This document shows positions 1 to 5,499 of a stretch of 5,837 bases of DNA, piece after piece (the stretch's first letter is position 1; each line of letters opens with the position of its first letter). The stretch is taken from assembly GCA_947258465.1 (NCBI GenBank), contig CAMYIQ010000303.1, positions 1 through 5,837 of the forward strand. Direction: 5' to 3'. Origin of the DNA: an uncultured Erythrobacter sp. GTDB lineage: Bacteria; Pseudomonadota; Alphaproteobacteria; Sphingomonadales; Sphingomonadaceae. The notes under the pieces are model-generated. The model had not been told where the DNA came from, searched no databases, and worked only from the letters and a program-made list of their open reading frames with translations. The position numbers and the translations under genes are program-made.

Positions 1-17
1 GCCCCGCCTCGGCCTAT

Positions 18-341
18 TTAGGATGTGCCCCCACCACTCTCAAGAGTGGAGGCGGCATTCTCGAGCGCGATCGCGATGCGTTCGAGCTGACCGGCCAATT
101 TTTCCGCGTCGATCGCCGGTTCCGCCGGATCGACGGTCGCTTTCTTTGCTTCGTCGAGTTCATCGGCTAAAAACAGTGCGGCGAAGAGCAGGTTCTTTGC
201 TTCCTGGCCGGAGAAATTTGCGCCCATCGACCCGAGCTTGGCGTCGACTATACCGGCAAGCCGCTGAACGTGGTCTTCCTGTCCGTCTTCGCAGGAGACG
301 GTGTAATTGCGGCCGCCGACGACGAGCGTGACGTTGCTCAT
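18..341 (-). CDS. zapA: Cell division protein ZapA
   Basis: A 107-residue protein, close to the usual ZapA length (about 100-110). ZapA binds FtsZ filaments in the cytoplasm and promotes their bundling at the Z ring. The N-terminal part (residues 1-45) has the family pattern: a beta strand (VTLVVGGRNYTVSC), then a DGQE turn at 19-22 and a helix with LAGIVDAKL (28-36). The central helix carries AALFLADELDE (54-64), the most recognisable ZapA signature. Residues 78-101 (AEKLAGQLERIAIALENAAS) form the C-terminal coiled-coil helix used for dimerisation and tetramerisation. An acidic, Pro/Ala-rich linker (69-77) separates the two. The ATG at 341-339 is preceded by AAAGGG (minus strand, 355-350) at 8-nt spacing, a good ribosome binding site. 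The start overlaps the upstream gene's TGA as ATGA, so the pair is almost certainly co-transcribed. The TAA is at 20-18. Identification is by family pattern and I am confident in it. Confidence 0.93.
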   Translation of the reverse strand: MSNVTLVVGGRNYTVSCEDGQEDHVQRLAGIVDAKLGSMGANFSGQEAKNLLFAALFLADELDEAKKATVDPAEPAIDAEKLAGQLERIAIALENAASTLESGGGTS

Positions 342-544
342 ACTTCGAGCCCTTTGATCAGCCCGTCGAGTTCCGCGATGCTGGCCGCTACGCTTTCGCG
401 CAGCGCTTCATGGCGGGCGACGAGTTCGGCATTGGTTGGCCCGCTCGATACCGGCGAATGCGCCTTGAGCGCTGCCTGGGTTTCGATCCGCGCCAATGCA
501 TGATCGATGCGGTCGAGAGCATTTTGGATACGTTCGGAATTCAT
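338..544 (-). CDS. Small two-helix coiled-coil protein upstream of zapA (hypothetical)
   Basis: A 68-residue soluble protein with no signal peptide or membrane segment. I do not recognise it as a named family. It is built as a helical hairpin. Helix 1 (about 2-27) has hydrophobic residues in a clean heptad series at I6, L10, I13, L17, I20 and A24. A Pro/Ser/Gly turn follows (HSPVSSGPTN, 29-38). Helix 2 (about 39-67) has L41, L48, V52, L59, L62 and L66 in heptad register. Its TGA overlaps the zapA ATG by 4 nt, which implies co-transcription and translational coupling. I infer a role with ZapA or FtsZ, analogous to the small coiled-coil proteins found beside zapA in other alphaproteobacteria (DUF4164-like) or to ZapB. 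Sequence identity to either is not shown. The ATG at 544-542 has no purine-rich Shine-Dalgarno upstream (minus strand reads CTTTCCTCGCC), so it may start from a very short or absent leader. Confidence 0.75.
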   Translation of the reverse strand: MNSERIQNALDRIDHALARIETQAALKAHSPVSSGPTNAELVARHEALRESVAASIAELDGLIKGLEV

Positions 545-722
545 GGCGAGGAAAGAGTACCAAGATAGCCGCTGTCATGCAAAGGCTTGGGTCCTTCTGT
601 TGACAATTGGGATGAGCAGATGGGCGGTGAGAATGGCTGAGCGCGCGGGTTGACCTCGCGCGCGCGCTCCGCGAAGGCTTCGCGCGCGTCGAATCGCCCC
701 TGTTTTCCGGAGAATATATTCT
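545..722. promoter_or_regulatory. Divergent intergenic region between the zapA unit and tkt
   Basis: These 178 nt must hold the promoters for both transcription units. On the plus strand a perfect TTGACA lies at 600-605 and a TTGACC at 650-655, both fitting an alphaproteobacterial -35. Neither has a convincing -10 at 16-18 nt. On the minus strand TTGTCA (606-601) is followed 18 nt later by a weak TTGCAT, and TATCTT (567-562) would place a start close to the coiled-coil gene's ATG. I therefore support promoter activity in the region but not exact elements. The tkt ribosome binding site is GGAGAA at 709-714, 8 nt before the ATG. No open frame here looks coding. Confidence 0.45.
663..688 (+). 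repeat. CG-rich imperfect hairpin in the tkt leader region
   Basis: An alternating CG tract (657-667) and a second one (681-688) flank the near-palindrome GCGAAGGCTTCGC (671-683). The combined fold pairs 671-675 with 679-683 around a 3-nt loop, then a 3-nt bulge (668-670), then 663-667 with 684-688. It lies 20 nt upstream of the tkt ribosome binding site and has no T tract, so it does not look like a terminator. If the tkt promoter is the TTGACA at 600-605, the hairpin would be in the 5' untranslated RNA. Function is unknown. Low-complexity CG sequence in a GC-rich genome can form such a structure by chance. Confidence 0.4.
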
Positions 723-2702
723 ATGAGTCTCGACACTGCTCGCATGGTCCAGATGGCCAATGCCATCAGGGCACTTTCTATGGATGCGGTGCAGGCGGCG
801 AATTCGGGGCATCCCGGCATGCCCATGGGTATGGCCGATGTCGCGACCGTGCTGTGGAGCGAATATCTCAAGCACGATCCCAAGGCGCCCGACTGGGCCG
901 ACCGCGATCGTTTCGTGCTGTCGGCGGGTCACGGCTCGATGCTGATCTACAGCCTGTTGCATCTGTCGGGGTATGCCCGTCCGACGATGGAAGACATCCG
1001 CAACTTCCGGCAGCTCGGCAGCCCCTGCGCCGGCCACCCGGAAAACTTCCTGCTCGACGGTGTCGAAAGCACCACCGGCCCGCTGGGTCAGGGTCTTGCC
1101 ATGGCCGTCGGGATGGCGATGGCCGAACGTCACTTGAATGCGACGTTCGGCGACGAGCTGGTCGACCACCGTACCTGGGTGGTCGCGGGCGACGGGTGTC
1201 TTATGGAAGGCATCAATCACGAGGCGATCGGCCTGGCCGGACATTTGAAGCTCGGCCGCATGGTGGTGTTGTGGGACGACAACAACATCACCATCGATGG
1301 CACGACCGATCTATCCACCAGCGAGGATATCAAAGCCCGGTACGAAGCGACCGGATGGCATGTCGTAAGTTGCGACGGTCACGATTTCGACGATATTCGC
1401 CGCGCGATCGACGAAGCGGTCGCGGATCAGCGCCCTTCGCTTGTCGCCTGCAAGACGATCATCGGCAAGGGTTCGCCCAACAAGCAGGGCACCAGTGCCA
1501 CCCATGGTGCGCCGCTGGGCGAGGATGAAATCTCCGCTGCGCGCAATGTGCTGGGTTGGGATGCCAGGCCTTTCGAAGTGCCGGAACAGGTTCTGTCCGA
1601 TTGGCGCGGCGCTGGCGAGCGCAGCGCGGCGATGCACTCCGAATGGGATGTGCGTCTCTCGAACAGCTCCGAAAAGGCCGAATTTGAACGCCGTATGGCA
1701 GGCGAACTGCCCGCAAGCTTCAATCTCGGCAATTATATCCAGTCGCTGATGGCCGAGCCGCAGAAGGTCGCGACCCGCAAGGCGAGCGAGATGACTTTGG
1801 CGCAGATCAACGGCAGGCTGCCCGAGACCATCGGCGGCAGCGCCGACCTGACCGGATCGAACAACACCAAGGCGGGCGGCATCACCGCCTTCACTGCCGA
1901 CGATTATTCGGGCCGGTACGTCTATTACGGTATCCGCGAATTCGGCATGGCCGCCGCGATGAACGGCATGGCGCTGCACGGCGGCGTTATCCCCTATGGC
2001 GGCACTTTCCTTGTCTTTACCGACTATTGCCGTGCGGCCATTCGTCTTTCGGCCCTGCAGCAGCAGCGTGTCGTCTATGTGATGACGCATGACAGCATCG
2101 GGCTCGGCGAGGACGGTCCGACCCACCAGCCTGTCGAGCATGTTCAATCGCTGCGGATGATGCCGAATGTGCTGGTAATGCGGCCGGCCGACGCGGTCGA
2201 GACGGCCGAATGTTGGGAGATCGCCTTGCGCCAGAAGGATCGTCCGTCGGTCCTCGCGCTCAGCCGTCAGGGGCTGCCGCAGGTCCGCAACGCACCCGAA
2301 GAGACCGGCTTGTGCGCAAGGGGCGCCTATCGCCTGAAGAAGAACGGCAATGCCCCCAAGGTCACGCTGGTCGCAAGCGGCAGCGAAGTGCATGTCGCGC
2401 TCGAATGTGCTGAGAAGCTCGAAAAGCAGGGCGTTGGCGCGCAGGTCGTCTCGATGGTCTGCACCGAGCTTTTCGACGAGCAGGACGATGCGTACCGCGG
2501 CGATATCTTGCCCGATAGCACGCTCAAGGTTTCGATCGAGGCAGGCACTACCTTCGGTTGGGAACGCTATGTCGGGACCGATGGGTTGACCATCGGGATC
2601 GACCGGTTCGGCGCAAGCGCCCCGGCTGGCGATCTGTTTGCGAAATTCGGTCTCACGGCGGACGCTATCGTGCCGCAAATCATGAACAAATTGAACGGTT
2701 AA
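723..2702 (+). CDS. tkt: Transketolase
   Basis: A 659-residue cytoplasmic enzyme of normal length (family about 650-670). It transfers two-carbon ketol units between pentose, hexose and triose phosphates in the pentose phosphate pathway, using thiamine diphosphate and a divalent metal. The order is PP domain (about 1-320), Pyr domain (about 350-520) and C-terminal domain (about 535-659). Visible motifs are SGHPGMPMG (28-36, with H30), VLSAGHGSMLIYSLLH (65-80, with H70), GHPE (104-107), TTGPLGQG (117-124) and the ThDP/metal motif GDG...NN (156-158 and 187-188). H261 lies in GTSATHGAPLG. The Pyr domain has the catalytic glutamate E406 in YGIREFGMA and H468 in GLGEDGPTHQPVEH. The ATG at 723 follows GGAGAA (709-714) at 8-nt spacing. 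It begins a unit with gap, which starts 16 nt after the TAA. All residues expected for activity are present. Dihydroxyacetone synthase is a paralogous alternative, but the sequence and context favour transketolase. Confidence 0.97.
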   Translation: MSLDTARMVQMANAIRALSMDAVQAANSGHPGMPMGMADVATVLWSEYLKHDPKAPDWADRDRFVLSAGHGSMLIYSLLHLSGYARPTMEDIRNFRQLGSPCAGHPENFLLDGVESTTGPLGQGLAMAVGMAMAERHLNATFGDELVDHRTWVVAGDGCLMEGINHEAIGLAGHLKLGRMVVLWDDNNITIDGTTDLSTSEDIKARYEATGWHVVSCDGHDFDDIRRAIDEAVADQRPSLVACKTIIGKGSPNKQGTSATHGAPLGEDEISAARNVLGWDARPFEVPEQVLSDWRGAGERSAAMHSEWDVRLSNSSEKAEFERRMAGELPASFNLGNYIQSLMAEPQKVATRKASEMTLAQINGRLPETIGGSADLTGSNNTKAGGITAFTADDYSGRYVYYGIREFGMAAAMNGMALHGGVIPYGGTFLVFTDYCRAAIRLSALQQQRVVYVMTHDSIGLGEDGPTHQPVEHVQSLRMMPNVLVMRPADAVETAECWEIALRQKDRPSVLALSRQGLPQVRNAPEETGLCARGAYRLKKNGNAPKVTLVASGSEVHVALECAEKLEKQGVGAQVVSMVCTELFDEQDDAYRGDILPDSTLKVSIEAGTTFGWERYVGTDGLTIGIDRFGASAPAGDLFAKFGLTADAIVPQIMNKLNG

Positions 2703-2718
2703 GCAGGAGTTCTTACCA

Positions 2719-3726
2719 ATGGCGACCAAGGTTGCAATCAACGGTTTCGGACGTATCGGACGCCTCGTGGCGCGCGCCATCCTCGAGCGTGACGATCACG
2801 ACCTCGACCTCGTTTCGATCAACGATCTGGCGGACACCAAGTCGAACGCCCTGCTGTTCCAGTACGACAGCACGCATGGCCGCTTCCCCGGCACAGTCGA
2901 GGTTGGCGACAACGCCATCATCGTGAACGGCAAGTCGATCGCAGTGACCAGCGAGCGCGATCCGGGTGACCTCCCGCACGGGGACATGGGTGTCGACATC
3001 GTGCTGGAATGCACCGGCTTCTTCCAGAGCCACGAAGCGGCAGAACCGCATCTCAAGGCGGGAGCCAAGCGCGTGCTGATCTCGGCTCCGGCCAAGAACG
3101 TCTCGGCCACGATCGTCTACGGCGTGAACCACGAAACCCTGACTGCCGACGACGTGATCGTCTCGAACGCCAGCTGCACCACCAACTGCCTCTCGCCGAT
3201 GGCCAAGGTGCTGCACGACACCGTGGGTATCGAGCGCGGCTTCATGACCACGATCCACAGCTACACCAACGATCAGCGCATGCTCGACCAAATGCATGGC
3301 GACATGCGCCGGGCGCGCGGCGGTGCGCAGAACATGATCCCGACCACCACCGGCGCTGCCCGTGCGGTTGGCCTCGTCCTGCCCGAACTCGCCGGCAAGC
3401 TCGACGGCAGCTCGGTCCGCGTTCCGACGCCCAATGTCAGCCTTGTCGACCTCGTCTTTACCCCCGGCCGCGACACCAGCGCCGAGGAACTGAACGCCGC
3501 GCTCAAAGCTGCTGCGGACGGCCCGATGAAGGGCGTGCTCGACTACACCGATCAGCCGCTCGTCAGCAGCGACTTCAACCACTATCCGGCCAGCTCGACC
3601 ATCGACAGCCTCGAAACCAGCGTGATGGAAGGCAAGCTCGCCCGCGTCGTAAGCTGGTACGACAACGAGTGGGGTTTCTCGAACCGCATGATCGACACCG
3701 CCGGCGTAATGGCCAAGTTCCTGTAA
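2719..3726 (+). CDS. gap: Glyceraldehyde-3-phosphate dehydrogenase, type I
   Basis: A 335-residue protein of the normal length for homotetrameric phosphorylating GAPDH. It converts glyceraldehyde-3-phosphate, NAD and phosphate to 1,3-bisphosphoglycerate in glycolysis, or the reverse in gluconeogenesis. The N-terminal Rossmann domain starts INGFGRIGRLV (7-17). The acidic residue after the second strand is D36 in VSINDL, which normally selects NAD over NADP. The catalytic motif NASCTTNCLSP (150-160) gives C153 as nucleophile, and H180 in TTIHSYTNDQR is the general base. The S-loop and phosphate-site region runs RRAR (197-200), IPTTTGAARAVG (207-218), and R234 in SSVRVPTPNVS. The C-terminal WYDNEWGFSNRM (313-324) is typical. 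AGGAG at 2705-2709 lies 9 nt before the ATG. The Leu-Pro pair often found after the S-loop LD in NAD-specific enzymes is Gln-Met here (191-192). The 92-nt gap to pgk carries an inverted-repeat element. Confidence 0.97.
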   Translation: MATKVAINGFGRIGRLVARAILERDDHDLDLVSINDLADTKSNALLFQYDSTHGRFPGTVEVGDNAIIVNGKSIAVTSERDPGDLPHGDMGVDIVLECTGFFQSHEAAEPHLKAGAKRVLISAPAKNVSATIVYGVNHETLTADDVIVSNASCTTNCLSPMAKVLHDTVGIERGFMTTIHSYTNDQRMLDQMHGDMRRARGGAQNMIPTTTGAARAVGLVLPELAGKLDGSSVRVPTPNVSLVDLVFTPGRDTSAEELNAALKAAADGPMKGVLDYTDQPLVSSDFNHYPASSTIDSLETSVMEGKLARVVSWYDNEWGFSNRMIDTAGVMAKFL

Positions 3727-3737
3727 GAGCCACATCA

Positions 3738-3805
3738 CCGTTCGTGTCGAGCGAAGTCGAGACACGGCCAGGCCAACGGTTCTCGACTTCGCGCGAACCG
3801 AACGG
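3738..3805. repeat. REPIN/BIME-like inverted-repeat element between gap and pgk
   Basis: Two 25-nt arms (3738-3762 and 3781-3805) are inverted copies of each other, matching at 22 of 25 positions, around an 18-nt spacer. Each arm can also fold alone. The left unit pairs CGTG (3743-3746) with CACG (3763-3766) and TCGA with TCGA around a GCGAAG loop. The right unit pairs CGGTTC (3777-3782) with GAACCG (3795-3800). This design, two short palindromic units in opposite orientation that together form one long hairpin, is that of REP doublets (BIMEs or REPINs). The left unit resembles short repeats I recall from sphingomonad genomes, but copy number cannot be seen here. The element starts 11 nt after the gap stop and ends 13 nt before the pgk ATG. 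It has no trailing T tract, so it is not a typical terminator. In RNA it could protect upstream gap mRNA from 3' decay or reduce pgk translation. Confidence 0.8.
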
Positions 3806-3818
3806 ATAGATTGGGAAT

Positions 3819-5018
3819 ATGAGTAACTTCAAGACTTTGGACGACCTTGGCGACATTACCGGCAAGGTCGTGCTGCTGCGCGTCGATCTCAACCTTCCGA
3901 TGAAGGATGGCTCGGCCACCGACGTCACCCGTGTCGAGGCGGTGAAACCCACCATTCTCGAACTCGCCGATAAGGGTGCCAAAGTCTTGCTGCTCGCCCA
4001 CTATGGTCGCCCCAAGGGCCAGCGGCACTCCACGATGTCGACCAGCTTCGTACAGGGCGATGTCGAAAAGGTGCTGGACAAGGAGATCATGTTCATCCCC
4101 GAGGTGATGGGGCCGGTTGTCGAACAGTCGATCGGTATCCTGCGGAACGGCGATATCGGTCTGCTCGACAATGTCCGTTTCTGGCCGGGGGAAGAGGCCA
4201 ACGATCCCGAATTCGCCAAAGGTATCGCGGCGCATGGCGATCTATACGTCAACGATGCCTTTTCCGCCGCGCATCGCGCCCATGCTTCTACAGAGGGATT
4301 GGCGCGTCACCTTCCGGCCTATGCCGGCCGCGCAATGGAAGCCGAACTCAAGGCGCTCGACGCCGCGCTCGGCAACCCCGAAGCGCCGGTGGCCGCTATT
4401 GTCGGCGGGGCCAAGGTTTCGACCAAGCTGGACGTCCTTCACAACCTGGTGGGCAAGGTTCAGCATCTCGTCATCGGCGGTGGCATGGCCAATACCTTCC
4501 TTGCCGCGAAGGGCGTCGATGTCGGCAAATCGCTGTGCGAGCATGACCTGAGCGACACTGCCAGCCGAATCATGGATGAAGCGGATCATGCTGGCTGTAC
4601 CGTCCACTTGCCCTATGACGTCGTGGTGGCGAAGGAATTCGCTGCCAATCCGCCATCGCTGCGTACATCCAACGTCCACGAGGTCGCCAAAGACGAGATG
4701 ATCCTCGACATCGGTCCGTTGGCAGTGGAAGCGTTGGGCGATGTCCTCAAGACCTGTCGCACTCTGGTATGGAATGGCCCCTTGGGTGCATTCGAAACCG
4801 AACCTTTCGATGCGGCCACGGTCTCCCTAGCCAAAACGGCGGCTGCTCTGACGCAGGACGGTTCGCTGATATCGGTTGCAGGCGGCGGCGATACCGTCGC
4901 CGCGCTCGCGCAGGCCGGGGTCAAAGACGATTTCACCTTCGTATCGACTGCGGGCGGCGCCTTCCTGGAATGGATGGAAGGCAAGGATCTGCCCGGTGTC
5001 GCGGCGCTGACCGCATGA
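3819..5018 (+). CDS. pgk: Phosphoglycerate kinase
   Basis: A 399-residue cytoplasmic monomer, the typical bacterial PGK size. It transfers phosphate from 1,3-bisphosphoglycerate, the product of the upstream gap gene, to ADP, giving ATP and 3-phosphoglycerate. N-domain substrate motifs are LLRVDLNLP (19-27, with R21, D23, N25), R38 in VTRVEAVKPT, HYGRPKG (61-67), LLDNVRFWPGEE (115-126) and NDAFSAAHRAHAS (145-157, with R153). The C-domain nucleotide site has GGAKVSTK (196-203), the glycine-rich IGGGMANTFL (219-228), DIGP (297-300), VWNGPLGAFE (317-326), GGGDT (355-359) and STAGGAFLEW (376-385). No motif is missing; HYGRPKG and DNVRF are mild variants of HLGRPKG and ENVRF. The ATG at 3819 fits the family N-terminus, but its ribosome binding site is poor: GGGA (3813-3816) is only 2 nt away, and GGA (3804-3806) overlaps the end of the upstream hairpin. 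The TGA overlaps the next gene's ATG. Confidence 0.97.
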   Translation: MSNFKTLDDLGDITGKVVLLRVDLNLPMKDGSATDVTRVEAVKPTILELADKGAKVLLLAHYGRPKGQRHSTMSTSFVQGDVEKVLDKEIMFIPEVMGPVVEQSIGILRNGDIGLLDNVRFWPGEEANDPEFAKGIAAHGDLYVNDAFSAAHRAHASTEGLARHLPAYAGRAMEAELKALDAALGNPEAPVAAIVGGAKVSTKLDVLHNLVGKVQHLVIGGGMANTFLAAKGVDVGKSLCEHDLSDTASRIMDEADHAGCTVHLPYDVVVAKEFAANPPSLRTSNVHEVAKDEMILDIGPLAVEALGDVLKTCRTLVWNGPLGAFETEPFDAATVSLAKTAAALTQDGSLISVAGGGDTVAALAQAGVKDDFTFVSTAGGAFLEWMEGKDLPGVAALTA

Positions 5019-5470
5019 GCGAGAATGAAGCGGTAGGATCGAGCGGTGGTCTCGTGCCCGTCACCGATGGGGATTGGGCGGGATGGTCGGTTTGGCAGGG
5101 CGACGCCTTCGAACAGCGCGCGGGGCCGTTTTACGAACGCCGCAAAGACGATGGCTCGATGGTCGCCGCCTTCCGCGCTGAGGAACGCCATATGAATGGT
5201 GCGGGCTTCATGCATGGCGGCTGTATGATGACCTTCGCCGACAGCGCGATTTTTACCATCGCCACCGATGCCCTGGCGGGATCTCACGGCGTGACCATGC
5301 ACCTGGCGGGCGATTTCCTCGATCCGGCACGGGTCGGCCAGTTGATCGAGGCACGCGGAGAGGTCGTGCGCGCGGGCGGCAAGACGATCTACGTTGTCGG
5401 AATGATCCGGGCCGATGGCGCGCCGGTGCTCAGTTTCAACGGCATTATTCGAAAAATCACCAGGCGATAG
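5015..5470 (+). CDS. PaaI-family hotdog thioesterase
   Basis: A 151-residue protein, the normal length for a single-domain hotdog-fold acyl-CoA thioesterase of the PaaI/4HBT group, which usually act as cytoplasmic homotetramers. The diagnostic segment is HMNGAGFMHGGCMMTFADSA (59-78). It holds N61, the HGG triplet at 67-69 at the start of the hot-dog helix, and D76 at the position of the catalytic acid in PaaI-type enzymes. The following strands (VTMHLAGDFLDPA, 93-105; GEVVRAGGKTIYVVGMI, 115-131; SFNGIIRKI, 140-148) fit the sheet of the fold. The substrate cannot be read from the sequence. The ATG overlaps the pgk TGA by 4 nt and has no Shine-Dalgarno of its own, so translation probably depends on pgk ribosomes re-initiating. 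The same frame is open upstream into pgk, but nothing there resembles this family, which supports the start at 5015. Confidence 0.9.
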   Translation: MSENEAVGSSGGLVPVTDGDWAGWSVWQGDAFEQRAGPFYERRKDDGSMVAAFRAEERHMNGAGFMHGGCMMTFADSAIFTIATDALAGSHGVTMHLAGDFLDPARVGQLIEARGEVVRAGGKTIYVVGMIRADGAPVLSFNGIIRKITRR

Positions 5471-5484
5471 ATTCGCCGGCGTTT

Positions 5485-5497
5485 CGGGAAATTCCCG
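5485..5497. terminator. Possible bidirectional terminator palindrome between convergent genes
   Basis: CGGGAAATTCCCG forms a 5-bp stem (5485-5489 with 5493-5497) and a 3-nt loop. It sits in the 29-nt spacer between the thioesterase stop and the stop of the convergent oxidoreductase gene, where a terminator serving both strands would be expected. The stem is short and has no T tract on either strand, so intrinsic termination would be weak at best. Confidence 0.35.
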
Positions 5498-5499
5498 GG

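Noticed and set aside
1..17. Possible start of a 6S RNA gene downstream of zapA
   Set aside because: 6S RNA is often near zapA in proteobacteria, but only 17 nt are present, too few to support a call.
600..634. TTGACA (600-605) as a complete sigma-70-type promoter for tkt
   Set aside because: No -10-like hexamer lies at 16-18 nt. The nearest AT-containing match, GAGAAT at 629-634, is 23 nt away, so only a general promoter region is reported.
691..695. GAATC, a GANTC (CcrM methylation) site in the zapA-tkt spacer
   Set aside because: GANTC is expected often by chance and occurs elsewhere in the window. One site in a promoter region is not evidence of cell-cycle control.
408..1244. A 278-codon minus-strand open frame across the coiled-coil gene, the intergenic region and the 5' part of tkt
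   Set aside because: It crosses the CG-repeat region in low-complexity Arg/Ser-rich sequence, overlaps two better-supported genes and has no family resemblance.
650..1528. A 292-codon plus-strand frame overlapping tkt
   Set aside because: Arg/Gly/Ser-rich shadow translation of tkt in another frame.
1311..2780. A 489-codon minus-strand open frame opposite tkt
   Set aside because: It is antisense to conserved transketolase domains with no recognisable domain of its own. Long antisense frames are common in high-GC genes.
2713..3765. A 350-codon minus-strand open frame opposite gap
   Set aside because: It mirrors gap almost exactly and is an artefact of GC-rich codon usage on the complementary strand. 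The product resembles no family I know, while the plus strand encodes a perfect GAPDH.
3738..3805. Intrinsic terminator after gap
   Set aside because: The hairpin is strong but is not followed by a T tract, and pgk starts 13 nt later in the same orientation, so a repeat or mRNA-stability element is the better reading.
4769..5014. N-terminal extension of the thioesterase frame into pgk
   Set aside because: The extension is out-of-frame pgk sequence with no hotdog similarity. The start at 5015 gives the usual family length and an ATGA coupling.
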